In this document: piece after piece, positions 1 to 8,284 of the stretch | Numbering within the stretch: the first letter of the stretch is position 1 | Layout: every line of letters begins with the position of its first letter | Assembly (NCBI RefSeq): GCF_003946865.1 | Contig: NZ_QXTH01000001.1 | Location: 620,001-684,000 of the forward strand | Direction: 5' to 3' | Length of the DNA: 64,000 nt | Source: Antribacter gilvus | GTDB lineage: Bacteria > Actinomycetota > Actinomycetes > Actinomycetales > Cellulomonadaceae | Notes under the pieces: model-generated | Told to the model about the DNA's origin: nothing | The model's input: the letters and a program-made list of their open reading frames with translations, nothing else | Databases searched by the model: none | Translations under genes and position numbers: made by a program

Positions 1-1082
1 TGCACCAGGCCCACCTCCAGGGTGATGGTCTCCGGGTCGTCCCCCGCGAGGAGCGCGATGACGGCCCGGCCCAGGGCCTTGCCCTTCTCGGCCAGCGGCT
101 GGTGCACGCTCGTCAGCACGTCGGGCGAGAGCCACGGCAGGTCGAGGCCGTCGAAGCCCGCGATCGAGACGTCCTCCGGGATGCGCAGCCCCAGCTCGCG
201 GGCGGCGATGACGGCACCGGCGGCGAGGAGGTCGGAGTGCGCGAAGATCGCCGTCGGCCGCTCGGAGGTGGGCACCCACGCGCCGAGGATCTCCATGGCG
301 GCGTCGCGCCCGTGCTCCACCAGCGAGGCGGGCGTCTCCCAGGACAGCACCGGCTGGATGACGTCGCGCACGCCGCCGAGGCGGTTGCGGGTGGGCGTGC
401 GGTCGGCCTGTTCGAGGCGCTCGGGCGACACCGGCCCGGACCGCTCGTCCCGGCCGAAGGGCAGCGCGATCTCGGCGATGCGCGTGTGGCCGAGCTCCAC
501 GAGGTGCCGCACCGCCTCGGCCGTGCCACGACGGTCGTCGATCGTGACCAGGGGTGCACCAGGGACGGCACGGCCCTCGCCGATCACGACGGGCACACCC
601 CGGCGTTGCAGGGCAGCCACGTTCGGGTCGTCGGTGAGGGCGCCCCACACCAGCACGGCCACGTCCATCGCGGCGGCCTCGACCAGCGGGTCGACGGCCG
701 GCGGCAGGCCGACGGTCTCGAGCCCCGCCAGCTGCAGCGACCCCTGCGGCGTGCCGGGGACCAGCAGCACGCCGAGCCCCTGCTCGCCGATCGTGGACAC
801 CAGACCGTGCAGCACCTGGATCGACACGGGGTCGCGGAACGACCGGCCCAGCTGGTCCCCGATGAGGACGCCGACGATCCCGGAGCGGCCCGACCGCAGC
901 TGACGACCCAGGGGATTGGGACCCGAGTACTCGAGGTCGCGCGCGGCCTGCAGCACCCGCTCGCGCGTCTCGGCGGTGATGGGCCCGGCACCCGAGAAGG
1001 CGAGCGACGCCGTGGAGACGGACACGCCTGCCAGCTCGGCTACCTTGGCCAGGGTCGGGCGGCTCCCGCGTTCTCGGCTCAT
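1..1082 (-). CDS. LacI/GalR-family transcriptional regulator (3' end outside the window)
   Basis: The gene runs leftward off the window edge, so only about 360 N-terminal residues are seen. From the ATG at 1082 the protein opens with a LacI-type helix-turn-helix (TLAKVAELAGVSVSTASLAF, about residues 10-29), followed by a periplasmic-binding-protein-like ligand domain with typical segments such as IVGVLIGDQLGRSF and VSIAGFDGLD. Proteins of this family bind palindromic operators and respond to a small ligand, often a sugar. It is divergent from the MFS transporter gene at 1248, with 165 bp between them, which suggests that it controls itself and the transporter. The ligand cannot be told from the sequence. 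Confidence 0.9.
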   Translation of the reverse strand, partial: MSRERGSRPTLAKVAELAGVSVSTASLAFSGAGPITAETRERVLQAARDLEYSGPNPLGRQLRSGRSGIVGVLIGDQLGRSFRDPVSIQVLHGLVSTIGEQGLGVLLVPGTPQGSLQLAGLETVGLPPAVDPLVEAAAMDVAVLVWGALTDDPNVAALQRRGVPVVIGEGRAVPGAPLVTIDDRRGTAEAVRHLVELGHTRIAEIALPFGRDERSGPVSPERLEQADRTPTRNRLGGVRDVIQPVLSWETPASLVEHGRDAAMEILGAWVPTSERPTAIFAHSDLLAAGAVIAARELGLRIPEDVSIAGFDGLDLPWLSPDVLTSVHQPLAEKGKALGRAVIALLAGDDPETITLEVGLV

Positions 1083-1136
1083 CGAGGCTCCTCGGTGGCG
1101 TCGTCTGCGCGGCCGCCGGAATCCGCTGGACCGCAC

Positions 1137-1163
1137 GCTGGTTGTCGTGTGTGCTGGTTGTCG
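1137..1163. promoter_or_regulatory. Direct repeat in the lacI-type/MFS divergent control region
   Basis: The 11-mer GCTGGTTGTCG occurs at 1137-1147 and again at 1153-1163, 16 bp apart, between the two divergent starts. Just downstream, GCGCGCC (1171-1177) and GGCGCGC (1189-1195) form an inverted pair. Either could be a regulator or polymerase contact site. No classic LacI-type palindrome with a central CG is obvious, so this is only a candidate. Confidence 0.25.
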
Positions 1164-1247
1164 AATCGTTGCGCGCCTCGTCGGCGACGGCGCGCCCGCC
1201 AGCGTACCCGCACGTCGGGCCGCTCGCCCTGAACCACGAGGAGTTTT

Positions 1248-2612
1248 GTGCCTATCACCCCCGGTGCTGCCCGCAGCGCCGCCTCCCCGTCCGCAGCCGC
1301 GGCCGCCCGTGCCGTGTTCGCGGTCTTCGCCGCGAGCGGCTTCGGCTTCGCGAGCTGGGCGTCCCGGCTCCCCGCCGTACGCGACGGCCTGACGTTCGGC
1401 GAGGGGGAGATGGGCCTCCTGCTCCTCACCGGAGCCATCGGCTCGGTGGTCGCCATCCCGCTGTCCGGCCTCGTGGTCGAGCGGCTGGGCACCTCCCGCA
1501 CCGTGGTCGTCTTCGCCCTCACCTTCACCGTCGGCGTGGCGATCGCCGCGTTCGGCGTGCACAACGGAGACCACCTCGCGGTCCGGGCGGGCCTCGTGGT
1601 GTCCGGCGTGGGCGCCGGCGTCTGGGACGCCGGCATGAACCTGGAGGGCGCGGCCGTGGAGCAGCGGCTCGGCCGGGCCGTCATGCCGGTCTTCCACGCC
1701 GGGTTCTCGTTCGGCACCGTGCTCGGCGCGGGCGTGGGGGCGCTCGCGGCCCGCTTCGCCCTGCCCGTCGAGTGGCACGTCCCGGCAGCGGGGGTCGTGG
1801 CCCTTCTCACGGTCGTCGTGTCCGTCCGGTACTTCCTCCCCGAGCAGGTGCCCGACGCCGTTCGCGCGCCCCAGGCGCACCCCGTCGCCGGCACGGCGGC
1901 GCACCCGGGCTCGACGGCCGACATGCAGGCGGACCCGGCCGCCACCGCCCTGATCACCGCCCCGGCGGACCCTGCCGCCCCGGGCGAGCGACCGGCGTCG
2001 GGCGGCGAGGGCGGGCCGAAGGGCACTCGCGGCCTGCTCACGGCCTGGCGGGAGCCACGCACCCTGGCCGTGGGTCTCGTGGTGCTCGGCGCTGCCCTGA
2101 CCGAGGGCGTGGCGAACGACTGGGTGGGCCTGGCCATCGTGGACGGCTTCCACGTTCCGGACTCCGTGGGGGCGCTCGGCCTGGCCGTGTTCCTCACCGC
2201 GATGACGACGGCGAGGCTGCTCGGCACGCGGGCCATCGACAGGTTCGGGCGGGTGGTGACCCTGCGGGTCTCCGCGGTGCTCGCGATCGTGGGTGTGGGC
2301 ATCTTCGCTCTGGTGCCGTCGCTCTGGGTGGCGCTGGTGGGTGTCGGTCTCTGGGGTGCGGGTGCGGCCCTCGGGTTCCCCGTGGGCATGAGCGCGGCGT
2401 CGGACGACCCGGCGCGGGCGGCGATGCGCGTCGCCGTGGCGTCGACGATCGGGTACTCGGCGTTCTTCGTCGGCCCGCCGCTGATCGGCTTCCTCGCCGA
2501 CGTCACCGGGTACCGGCTCGCCGTGCTCGTGCTCGCGCTCCCCGTGGCGCTCGGCCTCGTGGTCGCGGGAGCCGTGCGGCCTCTGCCGACGGCAGCGGGC
2601 TCGGCGCGCTGA
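1248..2612 (+). CDS. MFS transporter (YbjJ-like)
   Basis: A 454-residue protein with alternating hydrophobic segments typical of a 12-helix major facilitator. The first helix begins near residue 20 and contains FGFASWASRLPAVRD, and the stretch DAGMNLEGAAVEQRLGR (about residues 126-142) resembles the YbjJ group. Residues about 208-262 form a long Ala/Pro/Gly-rich central cytoplasmic loop between the two six-helix halves. The GTG start at 1248 follows GAGGAG at 1238-1243, a short but usable spacing. The divergent LacI-type gene suggests ligand-induced expression. The substrate is unknown; a sugar or a drug-like compound is possible. Confidence 0.85.
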   Translation: MPITPGAARSAASPSAAAAARAVFAVFAASGFGFASWASRLPAVRDGLTFGEGEMGLLLLTGAIGSVVAIPLSGLVVERLGTSRTVVVFALTFTVGVAIAAFGVHNGDHLAVRAGLVVSGVGAGVWDAGMNLEGAAVEQRLGRAVMPVFHAGFSFGTVLGAGVGALAARFALPVEWHVPAAGVVALLTVVVSVRYFLPEQVPDAVRAPQAHPVAGTAAHPGSTADMQADPAATALITAPADPAAPGERPASGGEGGPKGTRGLLTAWREPRTLAVGLVVLGAALTEGVANDWVGLAIVDGFHVPDSVGALGLAVFLTAMTTARLLGTRAIDRFGRVVTLRVSAVLAIVGVGIFALVPSLWVALVGVGLWGAGAALGFPVGMSAASDDPARAAMRVAVASTIGYSAFFVGPPLIGFLADVTGYRLAVLVLALPVALGLVVAGAVRPLPTAAGSAR

Positions 2613-2633
2613 GCCGTCCGGCAGGAGCAGGAC

Positions 2634-2710
2634 CGCCGAGGTAGTGGGTTCGTGCGGGGTGACAGCCGGCATTCCTTGCTGTCACCCCGCACGAACGCAC
2701 TACCTCGGCG
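2634..2710. repeat. 77-bp near-perfect palindrome, likely bidirectional terminator
   Basis: Arms of 33 bp (2634-2666 and 2678-2710) pair with a single mismatch around an 11-base loop. It lies between the converging stops of the MFS gene and the LPMO gene, so it can serve as a terminator for both. There is no T-run on either side, and the arms are much longer than most terminators here, so a mobile palindromic element or a protein-binding cruciform is also possible. Confidence 0.75.
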
Positions 2711-2728
2711 ATCTGTCGTGCTACCCGG

Positions 2729-3781
2729 CTACAGCGCCGAGCAGGTCGCAGTCAGCCCCGAGGAGCTCCCGTTCGCGAGGAAGCCTGCCGAGGCGGTGCC
2801 GCCGGCCGCGAGGCTGCCGTTCCACTGGGCGTTGGCGATGGTGTTGCCGCCCGAGAGCGTCCCGTTCCAGGCCTGCGTGATGGTGGTGCCGGCGACGGTG
2901 ACCCGCCACCCGTTGATCGCGCCGGCGCCCGCGGTGACGCGGACCTCACCCTGGTAGCCGCCGCTCCACGAGTTGGTGACGACCACAGCGGCCGTGCACT
3001 GCCCGGCACCCGGCGTGGGCGTGGGGGTGGGCGTGGGCGTGGGGGTGGGCGTCGTGGGGGTCGGGGTGGGGGTCGGGGTGGGCGTCGGCGTCGGGTTCGG
3101 CGTGGGGGTCGTGTTGCCGCCGCCGATGTTGATGTCCGAGCACAGGTAGTACGGCTGGTCGAGGTGGCTGGCCTGCCAGACCGTGAAGAGCACCGCGCGG
3201 CCGCTGCGGCCCGTGAGGTTCACGTCGGTGACGTACGGCGACGTCGTCGGGTAGCGGCCGGTCTGCTTCACCAGGTCGAGGTCGTCCCACCCGAGCGCCT
3301 CGCGGGTCGGGTCGAAGCCCGCCTTGGAGACGTAGATGCGCAGGTAGTCGGCGCCGTGGTTGGCCCCGTCGGTGAGGGTCATCCTGAACTGCTGCGGCAC
3401 GCCCTTGGCGATCCACGCGCCCGGGTTGTCGAGGGAGGCGTAGAGGCCGCCCTGGGTGCGGCCGCCCGAGCAGAGTTGGCCGTTCGGGATGACCTGCTCG
3501 TGCCGGCCGCCCACGCCCTCGCGGAAGAGGCCGTTCCAGTTCCACATGGTGTTGGGGTTGGCCTGCCAGGCCTGCCAGCACATCGGGTCCGTCTGCTGCA
3601 TCGTGGGGTTCATGTGGTCGGCGCCCCAGCGCTCCCAGCAGCCGTAGTTGCGGGTGGGCGGATCGGTGACCGACCCGTGGGCGGCGGCCGTGGGAGCCAC
3701 GACGGTCGCGGCCACCATCGGGGCCAGTACCGCCACCGTCAGGATGGCGGCGAAATTGCGTAGTCGCGTGCGGATGGACAT
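2729..3781 (-). CDS. Secreted AA10 lytic polysaccharide monooxygenase with C-terminal CBM2
   Basis: 350 residues. A signal peptide (1-34) ends at TAAA|HGS, which puts His35 at the mature N-terminus as copper ligand; His142 in GANHGADY completes the histidine brace. The catalytic domain (35-220) closely resembles the Thermobifida cellulose-active enzyme TfAA10A (shared stretches such as TRNYGCW, DPMCWQAW, MWNWNGL, NHGADY, YYLCSD). A Thr-Pro linker (about 224-257) leads to a CBM2-type cellulose-binding module (260-350) with conserved Trp residues and a disulfide-forming Cys pair. Oxidative cleavage of cellulose outside the cell is expected, with chitin as an alternative. The ATG at 3781 follows GGAGG at good spacing, preferred over longer upstream frames. 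Confidence 0.93.
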   Translation of the reverse strand: MSIRTRLRNFAAILTVAVLAPMVAATVVAPTAAAHGSVTDPPTRNYGCWERWGADHMNPTMQQTDPMCWQAWQANPNTMWNWNGLFREGVGGRHEQVIPNGQLCSGGRTQGGLYASLDNPGAWIAKGVPQQFRMTLTDGANHGADYLRIYVSKAGFDPTREALGWDDLDLVKQTGRYPTTSPYVTDVNLTGRSGRAVLFTVWQASHLDQPYYLCSDINIGGGNTTPTPNPTPTPTPTPTPTPTTPTPTPTPTPTPTPGAGQCTAAVVVTNSWSGGYQGEVRVTAGAGAINGWRVTVAGTTITQAWNGTLSGGNTIANAQWNGSLAAGGTASAGFLANGSSSGLTATCSAL

Positions 3782-4107
3782 CACATTCCTCCAGGGTTGG
3801 GGCTCGGGCCGCGGACGGCCGGTGTGCCACGCAGAGGGACGACGGCGTCTTCGGCAGTCCCTCGGCGTGTCGAGCCCCACCTTGGGGACGCAATTCGGAC
3901 AGGACCAGCCTGTGAACCGTTTAACCTCGGCCCGGGGCCCCCAGGGCGTCCTGGGTGAAACTGCCGAAGCGTGCGTGCCGTGCGGCGGGCGCCCGGACGA
4001 GCGGGTCAGCACGCCACGCCGGTCATGTGCAGAACATCGGCAGACCTCACCCCCTCTATGTCGAGAATGTGCACAAGGTCTCGGCACTCGGTAGATAGGC
4101 TTGCAGG
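3782..4107. other. 326-bp divergent intergenic region, LPMO / murB
   Basis: No gene is supported here. It must hold the LPMO promoter and operator region on the minus strand and the murB promoter on the plus strand. The stretch TGTGAACCGTTTAACC (about 3911-3926) is AT-richer than its surroundings and has a CG flanked by AAC and TTT, loosely like a LacI-family operator. It does not match the well-known cellulose-regulator CebR site. Confidence 0.4.
4096..4101 (+). promoter_or_regulatory. -10 element of murB (probably leaderless)
   Basis: TAGGCT at 4096-4101 lies six bases before the GTG start at 4108, so transcription would begin at or next to the start codon. No Shine-Dalgarno sequence precedes the start. 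An overlapping TAGATA at 4092 is an alternative. No clear -35 box is visible. Confidence 0.45.
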
Positions 4108-5286
4108 GTGAGGCTTTACCCGTCGCAGACCGTCGTCCCCAGTCTTGCCGACCTGACCACCCTCCGGGTCGGCGGGCCGGCCGCTTCCTATGTCGAGGCG
4201 GTCCACGAAGAAGACCTCGTCGCCGCAGTTCAGGAGGCTGACGACGAGGGTGTGCCCCTGTTGGTGGTGGGCGGCGGGTCCAACCTGCTCGTGGCCGACG
4301 AGGGCTTCGACGGGGTCGTGGTGCGTGACGCGCGCTCGGGCATCCGGGTCGAGTCCGCCGACTCGTGCGGCGGCGCCGTGGTGTCCGCCCCGGCCGGCCA
4401 GTCCTGGGACGAGCTCGCGCAGCGCGCCGTCGAGGAGGGCTGGGTGGGTGTCGAGTCGCTGTCGGGCATCCCCGGCACCGTGGGTGCCGTGCCGGTCCAG
4501 AACGTCGGGGCGTACGGCCAGGAGGTGGCGGGCGTGATCGCCGCGGTGCGCACCTGGGACCGGGCGGAGCGGCGCAAGCGCACCTTCGCGGTCGGCGAGC
4601 TCGACTTCGGCTACCGCACCTCGCTGCTCAAGCGCTCGATGCACGTCTCGTCACGTCCGGTCGACCCGCAGGCACCCTGGTACCCGTCGCCGCGCTACGT
4701 GGTCCTCGAGGTCCAGTTCCAGTTCCGCCTCGGCTCGATGTCGGCGCCGGTGGGGTACTTCGAGCTGGCGCGCCGTCTCGGCGTGGAGGTGGGACAGAAG
4801 GCGCCGTCGTCGGACGTGCGGGAGGCGGTGCTCGCGCTGCGCGCCGGCAAGGGCATGCTGCTCGACACCCCGGCCCCCGGCGGCGACCCGGACCATGACC
4901 GCTGGAACTCGGGGTCCTTCTTCACCAACCCGGTCGTGCCCGTCGAGCACATGGACCGGCTGCCGGCGGACGCCCCGCGGTACCCGGTGCGCAACGCTCT
5001 ACCGACCACGTCGACCGGCCCGGCCCTCGGCGCCGTGGACTCCGGCGTGGTCAAGACGAGCGCCGCCTGGCTCATCGAGCACGCCGGCTTCGGCAAGGGC
5101 TTCGGCCTCGCGGGCGAGCGCAGCCCCGCGCGCCTGTCGACCAAGCACACGCTCGCCATGACGAACCGCGGCGGGGCGCGGGCCGACGACGTCGTGGCGC
5201 TCGCCCGTGCCGTCCGCGACGGCGTGCGCGACCGCTTCGGCGTGACGCTGGTCCCCGAGACGGTCCTGGTGGGCGTCACCCTCTGA
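4108..5286 (+). CDS. murB: UDP-N-acetylenolpyruvoylglucosamine reductase
   Basis: 392 residues; an FAD flavoprotein that uses NADPH to reduce UDP-GlcNAc-enolpyruvate to UDP-MurNAc in peptidoglycan precursor synthesis in the cytoplasm. The FAD-binding part carries LVVGGGSNLLV (about residues 52-62) and GIPGTVGAVPVQNVGAYGQE. The C-terminal domain has NSGSFFTNP (267-275), with Ser270 in the position of the proton-donating serine. Length is on the long side for the family, as in other actinobacteria. The GTG start sits right behind a -10 element, so the mRNA is probably leaderless. Its stop lies 12 bp from the convergent L,D-transpeptidase stop. Confidence 0.96.
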   Translation: MRLYPSQTVVPSLADLTTLRVGGPAASYVEAVHEEDLVAAVQEADDEGVPLLVVGGGSNLLVADEGFDGVVVRDARSGIRVESADSCGGAVVSAPAGQSWDELAQRAVEEGWVGVESLSGIPGTVGAVPVQNVGAYGQEVAGVIAAVRTWDRAERRKRTFAVGELDFGYRTSLLKRSMHVSSRPVDPQAPWYPSPRYVVLEVQFQFRLGSMSAPVGYFELARRLGVEVGQKAPSSDVREAVLALRAGKGMLLDTPAPGGDPDHDRWNSGSFFTNPVVPVEHMDRLPADAPRYPVRNALPTTSTGPALGAVDSGVVKTSAAWLIEHAGFGKGFGLAGERSPARLSTKHTLAMTNRGGARADDVVALARAVRDGVRDRFGVTLVPETVLVGVTL

Positions 5287-5298
5287 CGGGGGCGACCC

Positions 5299-6243
5299 TC
5301 AGTAGACGATGACGGCGGTGCCCTGGGGGGCACCCCACGAGTCCCAGATCCAGTTCATCGCGGAGTTCGACACGCGCACGCACCCGTGCGACGCGGGGTG
5401 GGGCGGGATGGATCCGGACCCGTGCACGGCGATGCCGCCCGAGAAGAACTTGGGCCGCCACATGTCGCCCAGCTCCAGGGTCGACGAGTGCATCCCGTCG
5501 ACCTGCCGGCCCACCGCGAAGCTCCCGCGCGGGGTGGAGGCCCGGTAGCTCCGGCCCTGTGCCTCGAACCTCTCGCCGTTGCCCGACGACGCGTTGATGA
5601 CGCGCACCACCTGGCCGTTCTCGACGGCGAGCAGGAGCTGGCGGTCGAGATCGATCTCGATCACCTTGCCCTGGGACGACCGGGCCTGCGGGCGGACGCC
5701 CTGGTCGAGCGCCGCCTGGGTCTGCGGTCCGACGATGCCGTCGCGGTAGAGGCCCGCGGACTTCTGGAGCGCCCAGACCGCCTGCTGCGTGTTGTGCCCG
5801 AAGTCGCCGTCCACGTCGGTGATGAAGTACCCGAGGTCGGCCAGCCGCTGCTGCAGGGCGGCGACGCGCTCGCCCTGCGCGCCGGACGCGAGATCGGCCG
5901 GCGGCTCGGGGGCGGGCGGGGGCGGCGGTGCCGCCCCGGGCGGCGGCGTCGAGGCGGTAGGGCTCGGGGCGGGCGTCGCCTCGGGCGTGGGGGTGTCCGA
6001 CGGCGTCGGGCTGGGCTCCGGCGTCGGCTCCGTGGTGGTCTCCGTGGGAGACGGCTCGGGCGACGGGCTCCTGCTGGGCTCCGCGGAAGGGCTGGCCGAC
6101 GGGGAGGTGGTGGCGGTCGGGCTCTGCCCGCCCGCCTCGGATACCCCGGTGCCGCAGGCCGCGAGAAGCCCGGCCCCGAGCGCGGCGGCGCTCACCGCGC
6201 CGATCGCGCGCAGCGTGCCCGCGGCTCGTCGTGCGTCCCTCAT
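5299..6243 (-). CDS. L,D-transpeptidase (YkuD) lipoprotein with peptidoglycan-binding domain
   Basis: 314 residues. The N-terminus is a lipoprotein signal with the lipobox LLAAC, Cys30 being the lipidation site. It is followed by a long Ser/Pro/Thr/Glu-rich spacer (about 35-120), a PG_binding_1 domain (about 125-187, with LQQRLADLGYF and DGDFGHNTQQAV), and a C-terminal YkuD domain ending in HGSGSIPPHPASHGCVRVS with catalytic Cys288. Such enzymes make 3-3 peptide cross-links in the wall. The spacer would let the catalytic domain reach through the wall from the membrane. The ATG at 6243 is preferred over the in-frame GTG at 6258 because GAGGGG lies between them at good spacing. Confidence 0.92.
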   Translation of the reverse strand: MRDARRAAGTLRAIGAVSAAALGAGLLAACGTGVSEAGGQSPTATTSPSASPSAEPSRSPSPEPSPTETTTEPTPEPSPTPSDTPTPEATPAPSPTASTPPPGAAPPPPPAPEPPADLASGAQGERVAALQQRLADLGYFITDVDGDFGHNTQQAVWALQKSAGLYRDGIVGPQTQAALDQGVRPQARSSQGKVIEIDLDRQLLLAVENGQVVRVINASSGNGERFEAQGRSYRASTPRGSFAVGRQVDGMHSSTLELGDMWRPKFFSGGIAVHGSGSIPPHPASHGCVRVSNSAMNWIWDSWGAPQGTAVIVY

Positions 6244-6364
6244 GTCCGTTCCCCTCACAGAGTCGTCGACGCGAAGGACGCGCCTGCCGGCGCGTCCCTG
6301 CTTCCCTGTGTCTAACAGACGCGCGGCGCGCCGAAGACGTTGTCCCCTCGCGGCGTGGCGTTCG

Positions 6365-7456
6365 TCACCAAATCGTGACGGGATTGTCCATTTCAGATCG
6401 GACTCGGTCAGGGTCCGCAGGCCCGGCGTCGTCCGGGGCGGGCTGCGCGAGCCAGCCCTCGACGCCGGCGAGCAGCCGCGCCTTGGTGGACGACGACGCC
6501 CGGCTCGCCCTGATCGACGACCTCGCCAGGGCGGCGAGCTCCCCGTCCGAGAAGCCGTGCACGTTCCGGGCCGTCTCGTACTGGGCCACGAGACGCGAGC
6601 CGAAGAGCAGCGGGTCGTCCGCGCCGAGCGCCACCTGCGCCCCTGCCTCCACGAGCGTCCGCAGCGGGACCTCGCCCGCGTCGTGATACACGCCCAGGCC
6701 GACGTTCGACGCCGGGTTCACCTCGAGGCTCACGCCCTGCTCGACGATCTCGGCCAGGACCCGCGGATCCTCCACCGCCCGGACACCGTGCCCGAGGCGG
6801 TCCGGGACCAGCTCGTGGAGCACCTCCCGGACGTGGTCCGGCCCGAGCAGCTCGCCGCCGTGGGGTACGGCGGCCAGCCCGGCCCGCCGGGCGATGTCGA
6901 ACGCCGGCCCGAACTCGGCGGTATGACCGCGGCGCTCGTCGTTCGACAGACCGAAGCCCACGACCTCTCCGGAGCCTTCGCCCGCGTACCGCGCTGCCAG
7001 CCGGGCCAGGGTGCGCGCGTCCAGCGGGTGCCGCATCCGGGAGGCTGCCACGATCACCGCGACCTCGGACCCGTGAGCGCGGCTCGCCTCGCGTGCGGCG
7101 TCGAGGACGATCTCCACGGCCGGCGTGATGCCGCCGACGAAGGGCGCGTACGACGTCGGGTCGACCTGGAGCTCCAGCCTGCCGGAGCCCTCCGCCGCGT
7201 CGTCCGCCGCGGCCTCGTCGACCAGCCGGCGCATGTCCGCCTCGGAGCGCACGCACGACCGCGCGGCGTCGTACAGGCGCTGGAACCGGAACCAGCCGCG
7301 CTCGGTCGCGGGCACGCGGAGCGGGTCGTCGTCGACGAGCGCCTCCGGCAGGCGCACGCCGTGCTGCGCGGCGAGGTCGACGAGGGTCGCGACCCGCATC
7401 GAGCCCGTGAAGTGGAGGTGGAGGTGAGCCTTCGGCAAGGCGGCCAGATCCCGCAT
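6365..7456 (-). CDS. Adenosine deaminase-like amidohydrolase
   Basis: 363 residues with the metal-dependent deaminase barrel: HLHLHFTGS near the N-terminus (zinc ligands His13 and His15), VPHGGE, LGHGV and GADDP in the usual order. Three hallmark motifs deviate from classical adenosine deaminase: the Asp of HxHLDG is Thr, HAGE is HGGE, and NTDDP is GADDP. The fold is secure, but the substrate (adenosine, or another aminopurine nucleoside such as aminodeoxyfutalosine) is not. The ATG at 7456 is preceded at six bases by the -10-like CATACT (7468 to 7463 on the minus strand) and has no ribosome-binding site, so it is probably leaderless. Confidence 0.85.
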   Translation of the reverse strand: MRDLAALPKAHLHLHFTGSMRVATLVDLAAQHGVRLPEALVDDDPLRVPATERGWFRFQRLYDAARSCVRSEADMRRLVDEAAADDAAEGSGRLELQVDPTSYAPFVGGITPAVEIVLDAAREASRAHGSEVAVIVAASRMRHPLDARTLARLAARYAGEGSGEVVGFGLSNDERRGHTAEFGPAFDIARRAGLAAVPHGGELLGPDHVREVLHELVPDRLGHGVRAVEDPRVLAEIVEQGVSLEVNPASNVGLGVYHDAGEVPLRTLVEAGAQVALGADDPLLFGSRLVAQYETARNVHGFSDGELAALARSSIRASRASSSTKARLLAGVEGWLAQPAPDDAGPADPDRVRSEMDNPVTIW

Positions 7457-7558
7457 CCGTGAAGTATGGCGAACGGGCGTCGCCCCGGCACCTGCAGGTG
7501 TGATCTGCATCGTCCCCGCTTGTACCATTCGTCGCATCGTTGCTACGGGCGGGGGAGC

Positions 7559-8275
7559 ATGGCGCAGGCGGGGAGGGCCGGTGGCCCTGTCGGATGGGTG
7601 GTGCTCGCCGTGATCGGCTGCGCCGCGCTGAGCGGCTTCGCCCGGGCAGCAGAGGGCGGGCCGACCGAACCCGGGGCGCCCGGCGCCCTGCCCGCCGCGG
7701 CCTCCGACGGCAGGCCCGACGCCGGCTGGGTCGCCGACACAGCCCGCGCCACCGACGTCCCCGCCCGCGCCCTGGAGGCGTACGCCCGAGCCGATCTCAC
7801 CCTCGCCGCGGCGGAGCCGGGCTGCGGGCTCCGGTGGGCCCTCCTCGTCGGTGTGGGCTCCGTCGAGTCCGGCCACGGCACCTACGGCGGCTCCGCGGTG
7901 CACGACGACGGACTCGCCCACCCGCCCATCCTGGGGCCCGCGCTCGACGGCAGGCCCGGCTTCGCCTCGATCCCCGCCTCGCCCGCCTCCACCGCGATGC
8001 ACGGCGACCCCGTGTGGGACCACGCCGTCGGCCCGCTCCAGTTCCTGCCGTCCACCTGGGACCGCTGGGGCTCCGACGGCGACGGGGACGGCGACCGCGA
8101 CCCGCACGACCTCGACGACGCGGCGCTCGCAGCCGGCCGCTACCTCTGCGCGTCCGGCGGAGACCTCACCACCGACGACGGGCTCCGGCGCGCGCTCCTC
8201 GCGTACAACCGGTCCGTCGAGTACGGCGAGCTCGTCCGGGCGAGGGCCTCCGCGGCGGCGAAGGCCGCGGACTGA
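7559..8275 (+). CDS. Secreted or membrane-anchored lytic transglycosylase-like protein
   Basis: 238 residues. A hydrophobic N-terminal segment (about 11-30) serves as signal or anchor. The rest has the SLT_2/MltB-like pattern: LLVGVGSVESGHGTYGG with probable catalytic Glu103, then VGPLQFLPSTWDRWG, an acidic Asp-Gly stretch that may bind calcium (DGDGDGDRDPHDLDDA), and a C-terminal LLAYNRS helix. These enzymes cleave glycan strands of peptidoglycan. The ATG at 7559 lies only one base after GGGGGAG, so the exact start is less certain. The gene is divergent from the deaminase gene; the 102-bp gap contains the perfect 12-bp palindrome CACCTGCAGGTG at 7489-7500. Confidence 0.8.
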   Translation: MAQAGRAGGPVGWVVLAVIGCAALSGFARAAEGGPTEPGAPGALPAAASDGRPDAGWVADTARATDVPARALEAYARADLTLAAAEPGCGLRWALLVGVGSVESGHGTYGGSAVHDDGLAHPPILGPALDGRPGFASIPASPASTAMHGDPVWDHAVGPLQFLPSTWDRWGSDGDGDGDRDPHDLDDAALAAGRYLCASGGDLTTDDGLRRALLAYNRSVEYGELVRARASAAAKAAD

Positions 8276-8284
8276 CGCGGCGCC

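Noticed and set aside
1079-2692. Long open frame opposite the MFS transporter gene
   Set aside because: Composition is typical of a shadow frame in high-GC DNA (Arg, Ala, Pro, Thr rich) with no domain, while the plus strand encodes a clear transporter.
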